Assembly (NCBI GenBank): GCA_017607445.1
Contig: JAEVHH010000003.1
Span: 6,200,001 to 6,264,000, forward strand
Length of the DNA stretch: 64,000 nt
Direction of reading: 5' to 3'
Source: Histoplasma ohiense
Taxonomy: Eukaryota; Ascomycota; Eurotiomycetes; Onygenales; Ajellomycetaceae
Position 1 is the first letter of the stretch. Each line of letters starts with the position of its first letter. Positions 34,523-47,002 of the stretch are shown here, piece after piece. The position numbers were made by a program, and so were the translations under genes. The notes beneath the pieces were generated by a model that worked only from the letters and a program-made list of their open reading frames with translations, did no database searches and was not told where the DNA came from.

Positions 34523-36356
34523 CTATCTCTGAAAACGCCAGAAGCCAATCCTCTCATTACTCTGCAGGACTCCCAATCTGACCTTTTTATCTTTCAACTT
34601 CCTGGATCTCATCAGCCCATCCAACACTGAACATGCAGCAGCTTGTGGAAAATACGCTGAGTCCCGCGTCATGGCAGAAGCATACCCAAGCACATCCGGC
34701 ATATTGGCAAAGGAAGCTAACATGGAGGATGTGACAGCTGCAAGGAGCATGGCGGCGCTTGTAATCAGGAGAAACTATCAGCCATGCGGCATTGGTGTTG
34801 TAAGATGATGTTCAAGAACAGCAACGGTTCCGATCGTGCTGCCCTTGAACGGATCTCCAGTGGACATCCGTATAGTGTACCCGGGGAGCTTTTTATTTAG
34901 GCCGCTGGCCATTGCGCTGGGAAGAGGTTGGTCCTGTAATAGGTGCCCAAAACTTGTGTAAGGCATCGTGATAATACGGTTTTCTCAGGATGATATAGTT
35001 TCATGTCGATTTCTTGTACGGGGAGCAGCGTTTCTGTGTCGTTCAAGTATTTCCGAGCGAGGGGGTTAATTTCTCCAGTACGGCTAGGAACAGGAATAGA
35101 GTTATACGCGGTGTATGGTTTGTCGCGGTCCCGCGACGCCGTTTAGGAGCACTACAGCTTATTGCTCGAGGATGAATCGCCGACGCAGTACACAGCCGAT
35201 TGACAAAAACTGCTCTATGTTGCAATAGGCCACTGACTCCGGGTCCTTGATTCCACGAAAGAAAGAAAATAACCCCGTTTGTTGAAGATTTTTGTTGTCC
35301 GTGACATTTGGGATGAGAGTTTGTCGACATGCCATCGTCCCAGTCTTATTCCAAGTTTCCAATCTACCACGCTGTCAACTCCTGAAGGATGATCGCGTAT
35401 TGACCTGTCCATATAACATGTGATTCGGCATCTGTATGAGGGTGCCACCATCTTCACTCTTCACCATTGAGAAATCGGCATCTGGAGGCCCCGTGAAATC
35501 CCTTGTTCTAGGAATATGAGGAGTGGCACTGAGCATAATGCAATCAATATCAAAATAGGGAGATTCCATGGTGCATGTCATATTGATATTCCGCGGTAAA
35601 CCCTCTACTTGGATTCCTATCAACGATGACTATGGGATGTTTTCTCAAACTTGTACCCCCCATTTCATTTGTGCTGTGACTGGAAACCAGATGTGAGATG
35701 AGTGGCACCTTCGGGTTTCCCAACGCATCTGCAGGGGCAATTTTTGGCATTAGGAGGGCACATCAGTGCTGTGAGATACAGTTTATTGGTTTGTGGTCCA
35801 ACAAACGAAAGGGGTTGCCTCATGGCATCGAAGGGTGATGAAATCTTGACGGTAAATGTAGATATCTATTTCCTTTGGGGAAATGGTGACAAATGGGATT
35901 GTCTTGACTTTAATATGCAAGGAAGATCGGCCTCAAAGTGGGGACAGCAACGAAAGATAAAGCAGCCCGATGGCCAACATGTTGGGAGATCCCACGAGTA
36001 CTTGTATGACAAAAAAAGGTGCCAAAGACAATTCAACCCTCTAGTACTTGTTCCAAGTGTCCTAGAGTGAGATAACGCGTTCCGATCTCCACGTCGCAAA
36101 ATTCCTGGTTAGGCGACCCATCGCCGCGGCGAAATTGATCGGAAGCATCGCTTACCACAAGAGATTTTTTCCATTAGTGGTATATATGCATAGCTAATAT
36201 CTCAGGTTGCAGGTCACCATTTTCATGCCCAACTTGGATATACGGCCATTCCTGTTCATCGGCCGTGATAGGTTCCAACACTAAGAGTGGGACAGCAGCT
36301 GGTAGAAGAAGAGTACGAGTATCAATCAAAGAACAGACGACAAATCTGCATTGCAT
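34523..36356 (-). pseudogene. Decayed or unresolved fungal membrane-protein gene
   Basis: Several minus-strand frames in collinear order read like pieces of one protein but cannot be joined confidently. 36356-36177 has LLLPAAVPLLVLEP and EWPYIQVGHENGDLQPEI. 35623-35378 has NMTCTMESPYFDIDCIM and GPPDADFSMVKSEDGGTLIQ. 35362-35159 has NKTGTMACRQTLIPNVT and AYCNIEQ. 34966-34778 has YTIRMSTGDPFKGSTIGTVAVLEHH. About 34762-34523 has LLITSAAMLLAAVTSSMLAS and MPDVLGYASAMTRD, a likely membrane helix. Cysteines and N-x-S/T sites suggest an extracellular domain before a late transmembrane helix. In-frame stops separate the pieces; some could be introns. I do not know the family and infer a degraded locus, though an intact multi-exon gene is not excluded. 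Confidence 0.35.
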
Positions 36357-38316
36357 GTGCCTCTCTTAAGTGTCAGAGGGCCTTTCGGCCATTGTGGGCT
36401 TTGTCCGTTCTCATCCAGGAGGTCTATAGACGACCGAGAAGAGGAATCAGATGTGGTTGAGGAATTTTTCTGAGACAACTGGCTGGTGTCCTGGCATGAT
36501 GTCCGGTACTATAGGTATTCCTCGCGTATGTTCCATTCATGCATAGTTTGAATGAATGTGATTACGAATTGGTGCAGCACGAACGGTCAACAAAAGAATT
36601 GAGAGTAACAAACAAGTAATAAAGTCCCGGCTGACTTGCGAGGATAGGTATCTCGACATCGGTGGAGGTTTATATCTTGAAAACTTCCCGAGCCTGGCGA
36701 GCTTTTTAAGTATATTCGAATCCGCGTTACGATCGTTTTTCAGCGCCCAATTACAACCTGCCTGAAGTGACGAAACACCACGCTGCTGGAAGGAAGTATA
36801 GAGATGTAGGGAACGCAGTGGACACGCTCTTAAACTGCTCAGGTTACCATCAAGTCCCGGGAGCCCCAGTCCGTCCTCGTACCCTCAAGGAAAAGCCAGC
36901 CACCCAGTGGCAGCCATTCGATATAGCCCATAGAGAGTAGCCATGCCCCCGAGATATTGTCCCTTGCGGTCCGGTGCAGCAAAGGAGAGTACCTGGATGA
37001 AGGCCCAAGTTCGTAGCAAACGAGAATGGCGTCAAGTCACCCTCCGGACATGGATTTAGGTCATCCCTGTCGACAGATCAGAAATAAAATCCAAATATCT
37101 CTAGGCAAAAAAGATCTGCCATTTGAGAGACTCTTCAAATCAATTATTGAAAAGAAACACAGTGCGGCGTTGCCAGCAGGCCTTAACATGATGGAGGTTG
37201 CAGGGTATTTTTGAAATAAATTGGTATAGCAACCAGTTATTGGGAACAGAAATGACAGCGCGCTTACAGGTCTTGGGATAGACATCCTGTTGACGTCTTG
37301 GAGTGCATAGCAATAATCAAAACCCATTCCTAGATTCCGTTTGTAAAGGTTTTGGCAAAGACAGTGAATCTCATTCGCACAGATCTTGATACGGAATGAT
37401 GTTGGTCCATGATCGCTTTAGAGGAGCCAAGTGTATAGCACCAAATTTTGTGCTTGCCAAGGTTCCAGGCGCCCAAGCCCAGGATGGATCCCTGGGGCTT
37501 AACTGTAAATCCGGGGCTTGGGCGCCCATCTTGGCCCAAATGCTTAATGTTATTAGTGGTCCCGCCCACTGGCCTCGGCGCCCATGGCCTTGGCACCAAT
37601 TTTAACTGTGAAAACACATCGAGAAGTTATATGCTGCGTATAACGGCCAAATGCACAACGGCACATCACGCAATATAGCACACCTGAGTCCACTATCCCG
37701 ATAGAGTATGTACAGGTACAGGTACACGCATATGCACCGGACAAACCCCTCCATCCAAGATGCGGCCAAAGCGTGTGTATCACAACAGCCATCAGGATAG
37801 CAGAGGGTGCAGTGTTAAGTCCCAGGGCGACCTTCCCCAAGTTTCTGTCAGGTTATGCGAGCCGCCATCTCCATTCAATCATTCTCTTCCATCCGGACAA
37901 GCAAATAATCTTGCCGAAGGTGCCGTTTTCGTGCCACTTCTCCCGTCGCTGGTCCGATCACAACCCATGTATATATCGGTCGTACAGGGGACAGAATATC
38001 ACCAATACGAATCGGATGTTACTCTATCTTCTCTTCTTTGAACGACTTGAGGCCTGAGCCTGAGCCGCATTCTCAGCACACGGTAATTGACAGCCAGGCC
38101 TTTATCAGGTTTCGCTGTCAATATTATCTTCATCAGTACTAGAGAAAAAGGGGACTGCAATATGCCGTGAAGGGAATTGTGGAGGTTTTGGTTGGCCTTT
38201 GGCCACAAGCATCAAGATAAGCTTCATTGCTTTCCCCAACTCTGGACAATGAGTTTTCCATGACTGACAGCTGGTCGACATTGTGCCAATTGGACGGATC
38301 TATGTCCAGGGGGAAT

Positions 38317-38390
38317 CAAAAAAGAAAAAAAAGAAAGAAAAGAAAAGAAAAGAAAAGAAAAGAAAAGAAAAGAAAAAGAAAAAGAAAAAA
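38317..38390. repeat. (AAAAG)n purine array
   Basis: About 12 AAAAG-type units with slight irregularities, in the gene desert. Confidence 0.95.
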
Positions 38391-40448
38391 CGAATGAGAT
38401 GCATGGAGGTGAGGTATACGGTTCTATTACACATTTTTGTGATGCCGTCTAGATGAAAGCTACGACAAATATATTGAGCAGAGGAAAATAAACCAGAGCT
38501 GTGGTCGATGATGCCTGGTTATCTGCGTGATCAAGCGAGCCAAACCATGCAACGTCACAATCTCAACCCCCAAAGCATTTTGCGCTTGATCCGCGATATG
38601 GCAATTTGCATTCTCATGTTGAAAAAACGTGAGCTCGCCATAATTTGGCCAAGGTCCGTGGCAAACAAACCGGAAGCTGTGGCTGCAATCACATCGTCAG
38701 AGGCGTCCAGGACTTTGCCAATTGACCTCGTACTCGGGGCTCCGGAGACTGATGAACGCGAGCCACGGACGAAGTGCATGAGAATTTATCTGAGGGAAGT
38801 GTGGAAGAGCGCTGTTGATCTCGCGCATTGCAGTTAGTTGGCTGGGGCGAGAAAGATATTCAGAAACTCTGCATACGGGGAAGGGATATACGCAGCAGTA
38901 AAATGAGAATTAAGTTGCGAAGGCAACTTCGTGAGTAGATCTCACGCATTTTATATCAAGGGAGCTCTGCATTCAGGGATCACCTTGTTATCCAGATTTG
39001 CGCAGTAAGATTATAAAATCGGGTTGAATAAGTGAGAAGGATGTGTTTCTCGCCAGAAAACATGATTCAAATCCTGGCCGCTCTTTCGTTGATATCATTT
39101 CATCAACCATGTCAGGACAACAAAAACAAAAAAACAGTGTCAGTGGACAGGATATCGTGCGGCTAAACCACCAGCGCTTCCAACCTATAAACCAAAATCC
39201 CGAGGCTCCTCCTGGGTCTGACACTACGAGTGTCAGCCGGCGAAACCGACCAGCCTAAGAACAATTGGAATTTCCCAAAGCGGAGCAAATATCAAATTCA
39301 GGACAGCGTGCATCTTATTTCCACACTGCACGGACAGGGTTATGATGCAACACCCGCTCGTCCGCGCCTGAGTCAGCCCATTGTGCCCAGGACCTAAGGA
39401 GTGCGGGGGGGATGGAGTTAGAAAAGCGTGGAGGAGCAAACAAGCCTTTGACGCAGCATTGGCAGGGAAGAGTGGATGCCAGCGAATACTGGAATTAAGC
39501 AAGCCGCTTGACGCCAGAAAATAATATGGGTTTCAAGCCACCGCGAGCCAAGGATTCGAAAAGCCCCTTTAGAATGTTGGGAAGGCTTGTTATTTTTTTC
39601 CTTCTCTTCTCTCCCTGGTGACGTGCAGCTCGGGGTTGGTTTCATCTACGCTCCGTAACCCCAGAGCCGAGAGCCAAAAACTCAAAACAAGTAAGTGTGG
39701 CAGCCTTTCTATATATTTTTAGAGCTGTCAGTCAGATGGCGGCTGACAGAATAGAAGCCGAATCGAAGATTCTATGGTTTTCAGCCAAAAAAGAAAAAGA
39801 AAAAGAAAAAGAGGAAGAGGAAGAAGGTTCCGATATTGGGTTCAAGTTTAGGCAATTTTCTCCGACCTGTCACCTCGAGGGCGACCCTGTCCATAATCGG
39901 ATCCGGTGACAGTTGATTGGCGTCAATAAATCCCTCCTAGCAGGGGTGAGGCCATCTCCCAACAACGAAGAAAAACAAGAATGGAGGATGCTGATGGGTG
40001 AATCATCCCTTCACCGACCCACCGACTACATGTTCTCGCTCGAACATGGAGACTGGGAAAACCGAGGATGAGCCGCAATAGAGCAGGGATGAATGGCCTG
40101 TTCATTTTCAAAATTCCCTAACCAGCTTCGCAAGTTGAACCCCAAAATTTTTAGGCCGTTAGAAGCCTGGCCGAGGCTCCATGTGGGTTGCAAGAGCGAG
40201 ATCCTTCCAACACTATCAATGATTGCAGTTGACTTGTCGTATCTCGGGTCTAGCTTACGGGCAGATGGAGAAATTCCGGCTGGCATATCGGCCAGCTCCA
40301 GGCTGTCGGAAGAGGATACAAGACAAAGAGGAGAGTGTGGGGAAGCTCTTGGACCAAGAGTAGCTCGAACGAGCTATGTTAGTTTAGAGCCAAAGAAGCT
40401 CCACGCCCCTTTTACTTTTTTCGTCCTCGTTTAGCTGCTTCTCGCGGG

Positions 40449-40495
<47 letters not shown>
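40449..40495. repeat. 47-base poly-A run
   Basis: An uninterrupted A homopolymer, the longest in the window. It could mark an old retroposed tail, but no source element is visible beside it. Confidence 0.95.
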
Positions 40496-40499
<4 letters not shown>

Positions 40500-43400
40500 A
40501 AGATGAACAGCTATGGCCATCAGCCCGTTGGTGAGAGATGAATCCTCGAGGAGTGGTAATGATGAGCATGCATCAAGCAAGGAGTTTGAAAGAAACAACA
40601 TTTTGCACATCGATTTCATTCGTCCCCCTTTACAACGCTCTCCCTGCACCACCACGCTGGTCACAATTATGTGTATTATGGTCCACAGATCCCAGCTCCA
40701 GTCAGCAGCTGAACGAATGAGCATGAAACGAGTCGATTTGTCCTTCTAGTGCATGCCATGTCAGCTTAGGAGACGTGGGGCCCTTAACAAACCTTATGTG
40801 TCCGAACTAGGGTCAAACAACCTTGGTCCTTGGATGAGCGGTGGGCTGAATTGTTCTCCTCCTCATGCTCGACTGTAAATCCCTGATTAATATTTTCGTT
40901 TTTAGCTCATCCCTCATTTTAAAATCTAACGTTAGCGCATGGACTCCACGCCCTGAGGCAAAATTTCGGTTTCGACGTTGGGGTCGGGGCATAAAGAACA
41001 CAAAATGCCCGTGATTGCAGCCGACGCAAGTCCCGGGTCCCCCTTGGGCTCTTGGGCTCTTGGGCTCCCCGGCATAAAAATCAATCATGAACTAGATAGA
41101 TTTTTTTGGTGCGCCTGCTGCAAGTAGTGTATGACTCCCCACCAATCCAGAAGGCCACTCGGCAATGGCAGATATGTCCACGCACTGATTCGCCAATTGT
41201 GCTGTCTGTCCCACATGCATGGATGCATGTTGGGTCAATCATCTCCAGAGCTCAGAGGACACAGCTCTTCATAGGAGTGGGAAAACGAAGGGACAGCCCG
41301 ATGGTGTGCACTATTTGTGGAGCTCAACTGCTGCCAAGGATTATGCTGTGAGATTGGCTGCGAAGCCGGTCCTGGGGGAAAGAAATTTACAGAGGAGATG
41401 TACTGTGCATGATACAGGGCCCCCCCCCCAGATTTTTGGGTTTCGTTCAGAGAACGCGATGCCTAACGTTTGGCTGTCAAGTTCTATCTTCTGGCAGTAT
41501 CGAGATTTCCTACCTTTATTCTTCATCTCCTGTCAACGGACAACCCGATTTTCGATGGGGAACTTGGATGTCGCTGACTTTACTTTCCCTTTGCCGTGGG
41601 AATTGCCGGGCGCCTCTTGCCCACCTCCGACTTTGTAACGAGCCGGCGACGGTGGATCTCTTATCTCACTCCTCCACATGTCACAAACAAGTTGCCGTTC
41701 TTGTGAAAGGCTTCTTCCCTCCTAACCCGTCCCCATCGCAAGAATGAGGGGGCCGAAGGCTTGTCCGACTAAAATGAGAACCAGGCACGACGATATCTAC
41801 GTCTTGGGGTGGAGCATGGTGATTTCAAAGCACAAAACCCTTTTAATTACAGCATAAAATTTGAGGGCGTGATGCCTGATCCCATACGGCAACAGAGGCA
41901 CCCATGGCAGCAATGGTTCGATGATTGCAAAAATAAATGAATCAACCAATAAAGGAAAAATGTGGCTTGGGAGATCTATCCTTGGGGGCCATGCTGAGAA
42001 GATCTCAAGCTCAGACAAGTGGTTACGGATCTGACGCAGCGTGACATCCTGGCGCGCCTCATAAGACAATCCTCCCAGCCAGATCTCCTGTTTCTGAAAT
42101 AATAGGGAGAGATTGAACTCTGGCATTTTTGTGCCCGTTTTTCCTCCACTCGCAGGACTGTGGCCAAGAGCAGACCAGCTGGAGCGATGAAAAGCCCAGG
42201 ACGAGCTAATGGAGCCAAGAGTCTGGGTAGGGATCTTCTGTATAGATCTACGCAGGAGGAATAACCTGAAAACAACAAATAATCTTACTAATAATCGTAT
42301 TGTGTTAATTCGATAGCGGCAGGATTGCCAAACACAATCGGCTCCATGCATGCATTTGCATCACGTCTCCCTTCATTCAGAGACAGATCGCCGTCCATAT
42401 CATATATGTATGTCATCTCCGTCTCTTCAGGGAGAACGATAAAGAGGCAATAAAATATACCCGCGGATTTTCATATTCACGCGCGCCAATATCCCTGGAC
42501 CCGGGGATTGCCCTAGATGAGTTAGAATTGGGTTAAGCTAGGGGGATCAGGAAGATTTGTGAAATCATCCATCGGCCGTGGGTCTAGCATTCGCAATTTG
42601 GCTGGCATTGGATCTCACCCTGAAAGTGATTCCAGGGTTCAATGACCTTCGCGCCGTTTTTCATTCTTCCCAGGGAAAATTTACTTTTTTTTGCCTCTTC
42701 TTGCCATGGTTCTAGGAGGAGGCTTTGTTCTGTTTTTCTCCGTTTATGAAAATATATATAGATTATTGCGTTTTATTTCAAAAAAAAAAAAAAAAAAGAG
42801 AGAGAGAGAGAGAGAGAAAGAAAAGAGACAATCATCTACGCTCACGCACCCCTTTTTGCAATCTCCACCCCTCTTCAATTTCCCCCGTTCCCCCGGATCT
42901 GCTTCGCTGCCCTCTTTGAATCCCCCATCTCATATCAATAATTTGCTTAGTACGAATGGAGCTGGTGGAGTCCGCCGTCATTCTTGCTGTTGCCGATGCC
43001 CCCATCACGGAACCCCGCAGGATGGCAAGACGTGGTGGGTAGTTAGCTTGAAAGTTTGAGCAAAGGCGAGTGAGAAGGAGGGAAAAAAAAAAAAAGGAAA
43101 CGCCGAGCACAGATGGAGCATGAAACAAGGCTAAAACAAGGCCGGCCGAACACTCCACTTCGGATCGCAAGTCGTTATTGGCTTCCAGATCGTTTGCCGG
43201 GGCTCTCTCGGCTGGCTCGCACATCCACACCAACCTTATCCCACGTTTTTTCCCGTATTATGCATAAGCCCTGGCCCGGCAATCCTGCCTCCATGTTTGA
43301 AATCTGTAAATTTGTAGATTTTTGCAAAAAATAAAAAATAGAAAAAAAAAAAAAAAAGAAGAAGAAGAAGATCGCCTCCTCCGCTTCAGTCTTGTTTCTT

Positions 43401-43847
43401 CAAACGAGTCCAAAGGGCTCCCGCCCAGCCAAGACCAGGCCACTGTCTCTCCTCCCAATCAAGTGGCCTTGCCCCGTCCTAGATCGCTGACAGACACCGA
43501 GCATCCCGGCTGTCCGACCTCGCCAGGGTAGCATCGTTAGCTTCTTCTTCTTTCAGTCATATCAATTGTTGCTCGGCCTCTCGTCTCCCTCGACTGTCCT
43601 GCGGCTGGGCCTTTAATATAATACCTTGTATCCCTCCCTCCCCCGTTTTCTTTCCCCCTTCTATTTGTTCTGTTCTTCCTTGTTCCTTGTTCCTCTTCTT
43701 TGTGGGTGGAGAGCTGGTTCTTTCGTTGCTTCTCCCTTGGTTTTCAACCTCCCTCTCTCCCAGGCCTCTTTGCTTTCCGCTCCATTCCTTTTTCTCTCCT
43801 TTGTCATTCTCGAGTTCAGCAAGATCTAAACCACTGTTGCCCCTTAT

Positions 43848-43878
<31 letters not shown>

Positions 43879-43955
43879 CGTATATACATATATCAATCAC
43901 AAATAAAAAACCTTTGTCGACCCGTGATAAACATACAGAGACAACGACAGACAGA

Positions 43956-45152
43956 ATGACCGAACCAGCCGACAAAGACTTCGCCAACGGCGCTTCCAAC
44001 GGCGACCCGACGACCCGCACCATGACCAACGAGGAGCGCGAGGTCGCCCAAGCTGCCGCCCGCTTCGGGTACGGCCCCCTCGCCCAGATCTCCACGACCG
44101 GCGAGCGCCTCCCCGCCTTCGGGGGTGAGTTCCAGCCCGGTCTGTACCGCCCCGTCGAGCATCGCAAGTTCGCCAACCCGGCGCCGCTGGGTCTATCGGC
44201 TTTCGCCCTCACCACCTTCGTCCTCAGTCTGATCAACATGCAAACGCGCGGGGTAATCACGCCCAATTTGGTGGTTGCGTCGGCGTACGGGTACGGTGGC
44301 TTCGTGCAGTTGCTCGCGGGCATGTGGTGAGTGGGAGAGTGAATATTCACCCCTTGCGAAATGAAAAGTGAAAATGAAATTGGCACATATCCAATTTGTT
44401 CATCTTTCGAGAGATGCGCGATGGTGGTGGTGGTGGTGATGGTGGTGGCGGTGGCGGTGATAGTGATGCTCCTGCTGCCGCTGCCGCTACCGCTGTTGTT
44501 GGTGGTGATGACGATGATGAAGACGGCAACTGACATGCTGTGGCGTGGTAGGGAAATGGCCGTCGGCAATACGTTCGGTGCCACGGCACTCTCGTCGTAC
44601 GGTGGCTTCTGGATCTCCTACGCAATCATCTTCACGCCCGGCGGGTTTGAAATCACGTCGACGATACTTGAGAAGAATGGTTTAGCGGCGCTCCAACACT
44701 CAGTGGGATTCTGGCTTTTCGTAAGTGTTTTGATTCGCGTTCTTCTTCTTCTTCTTCTTCTTCTTTTAAAGAACCGGCTATGTCCTCCCCCGCGCGTGTG
44801 TGTATACTGATCTGGATACGCATTTCAGGGTTGGTGGATCTTCACAACCATCCTGCTCGTGTGCACGCTCAGGTCCACCGTGGCCTTCTGCCTCGTGTTC
44901 ATCACTCTGGATCTGGCATTCTTGATGCTTGGTCTTGCCCACTTCTTCCTAACCCCCGAGCTGTCGCCGAACCCTTCTCTGATCAAGGCGGGCGGTGTCT
45001 TCGGGATCATCTGTGCGTTCTTGGCGTGGTACAATGCTCTGGCGGGTATCGCGGACACCAGCAACAGCTTCTTCATCATCCCCGTCAAGCACTTCCCGTG
45101 GTCGGCCAAAGCAATGGCGGCGCGCAACAAGACCGAGCGCGAGACTGTTTAA
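43956..45152 (+). CDS. ATO/GPR1-FUN34-YaaH family acetate transporter (paralogue 2, AcpA/Ady2-like)
   Basis: Three exons: 43956-44326, 44552-44720, 44829-45152; 287 aa. Acetate permease family, plasma membrane. Seen: an N-terminal tail of about 70 residues, the signature NPAPLGLSAFALTTFVLSL at about residue 72, TPNLVVASAYGYGGFVQLLAG, GNTFGATALSSYGGFW, six hydrophobic spans and a C-terminus PWSAKAMAARNKTERETV with several phosphorylatable or acceptor residues. Intron 1 (225 bases) is unusually long here and built of GGT/GAT/CTG-type repeats. A CT-rich stretch (about 43560-43845) and TA array precede the ATG, likely promoter and leader. In Aspergillus AcpA mediates acetate uptake in germinating spores; the same role is inferred. 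Confidence 0.95.
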
Positions 45153-46971
45153 TGTAGTAGCCCAGACGGCGCGCAGGCGAGAGAGTTTTCTTTAATATAT
45201 ATTTCCATAAATATGATATCCCCCTCCCCCTCCCCCCGGGTCCCACATATTTCTTGTTCTTCGCTGTACAGATTTTGTTGTTGTAGTAAGTTCGTTCGCG
45301 GGGTGTGTTGAGAGAGAAACGCCACCGAAGCTAAAGGTTAAGAACAACGTTTTCTGCTGCTTGATTACTTATTATAGTCTCCCTTTGTTTTCTCCCTTAT
45401 CTTCGTTACTTGACTCTATATTATAACTATATATACACTTTTTTTTATATCGAATAATATATATATATATATATATAACTACTTGGCACGTCTCTTGTCG
45501 ATGGATGGGCCTTCTAGAATAATGCCCTTCCAAACCCCATTATTGATACAGAATGCGTCTGACGCCAACTTGGTCGTTAACTCCGTGATATAACTGAGAG
45601 CAATAAGATCATAATGTATATATATATATAAGCTGAGAAGGGAATGGTTTTGGATGACTCCCACTATATATGTGAATTCATTTCGAAAGCATTGGTCTCA
45701 TACACAATATATGATCCCGGTTATTTCAAGAAACTGGACCGAGCAACACTTTGGTCAAGCAAGTATAGATAGATGGTTACCTAGCTGATGGAAATGATTT
45801 TGTAGTTCCGAGCTCCTGTCCTGGTCTACTGCAAATGCCCATGAGCTGTCCTCTTGCTTGTTTTTCTTCAATGCCAGTACTCTGTGGAGTTATTATTTAT
45901 CTATCGTTAATCATGTCACAAGTGCCTCCGGACGCTGGCATCAATCACCGCACGACGACTCAACGATTTATACGCATCATATCTATATCTATCTCTATCT
46001 CTCTATACATATTTACACATTGATATAGGTTTCCATTATGGTTAACCCTTCTTCGTTGCTTTTAATTCTAGCTACTTTAATGAGTATTTATTATCTGTCT
46101 TGCCTTGTCTTTACTTTCTTGAAAGTTCCAATAGAACAACACGATGTCGTAGTAAAGGCAAAAAATTTGTTGCCAAAAAAAAAAAAAAAATTAAATAAAT
46201 AAATAAATAAATAAATAAAAATAAAAATAAAAAATGGCAATATATAGATAATATTATGGCTGAAAGTCCGGCAATAATGAAAGGTAAAAGAGGGCAATAG
46301 AAAAACTAAACAAGGAATGAAATGGAAATATAGGAACAGGGAATGTGGAGAGATTGTTATTAGAAGAAAAAAAAAAATAGAGAGAGAGAAGAAGAAGAAG
46401 AAGAAGAAGAAAAACCCCAAATGCATGAAGGAGGCGGAATATGACAAGACGATGGAAAAGTTAGGAAGGTGATAAATGAAAACTCGGGCTAGACATGGCC
46501 TCGCAATTGACAGCAAGAGAACAAAGAAGGATATGGAGATGCCAAAATAACAGGAAAGAGAAGAGAAGGAGTAAAAACATGGCAAGGGCGGCAGAAATAG
46601 AGAGAACGGTTAAATGGCGGGCCCCGCGCACGGGAGTTCTATTGAACTAGGGAAATGGGTGACGGATGGTAATGATGCTGAAGCTGAAAATGAAGGTAAT
46701 ACGAAGCTTTCATACACACAAACACACACATAAACTAGCAATCTGCCCTTGGAGGTGCCGTTTTCGGCTCCACATAGTTCACTAGGGAGAACTCTTGTCC
46801 ACGCTCCTGCTCCTGCTCCTGCTCCGCCTTTTACCTCTTCTCCCCGCCACACCGGTTTAGAGGGGGGAGGGGACGCAGAAGGGAGAAAAGAAAGGAGAAT
46901 TGAAGAAAAGGTGAGAAAAAAAGAAGAAAAATAAAGCCAAAGCCAAAGCCAAAGCCTGAACCAAGACCAGG

Positions 46972-47000
<29 letters not shown>
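45153..47000. other. Intergenic, convergent 3' ends of ATO2 and AP180
   Basis: No gene. Holds an AT array (about 45458-45478), an AAAT/A-rich array (46174-46234), GAA-type repeats (about 46388-46412), CTCCTG repeats (about 46804-46830) and a 28-base poly-A (46972-46999). A T-rich minus-strand frame at 46091-46585 is compositional. Confidence 0.65.
46972..46999. repeat. Poly-A run touching the AP180 stop codon
   Basis: 28 A residues on the plus strand, i.e. poly-T on the sense strand of the AP180 gene. It starts one base after the stop codon and so lies in the 3' UTR. Confidence 0.95.

Positions 47001-47002
<2 letters not shown>

Larger units (their letters stand above)
32244..43955. other. 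Gene desert of about 11.7 kb
   Basis: No intact gene is supported. Contents: a small inverted-repeat element (32570-32686), dispersed repeat copy B (32694-32772), a (TG)n array (34366-34402), fragments of a decayed membrane-protein gene on the minus strand (34523-36356), an AAAAG array (about 38317-38390), a 47-base poly-A run (40449-40495), poly-A plus GA (42780-42817), a TA array (43849-43878) and a CT-rich stretch (about 43560-43845) that is probably the leader of the second ATO gene. Short frames at 38508-38837, 41219-41747 and 41797-42351 have no recognised domain. Confidence 0.55.

Noticed and set aside
39043..39075. GATTCAAATCC, a tRNA B-box-like string
   Set aside because: No matching acceptor, D-arm or anticodon stem around it.
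41797..42351. 184-codon minus-strand frame in the desert
   Set aside because: No family resemblance or conserved motif; plausible chance frame.
43844..44584. Long minus-strand frame over the second ATO gene
   Set aside because: Antisense of a clear transporter gene and its repeat-rich intron; no domain.
46091..46585. 164-codon F/S-rich minus-strand frame
   Set aside because: Explained by A-rich and GAA repeats on the plus strand.
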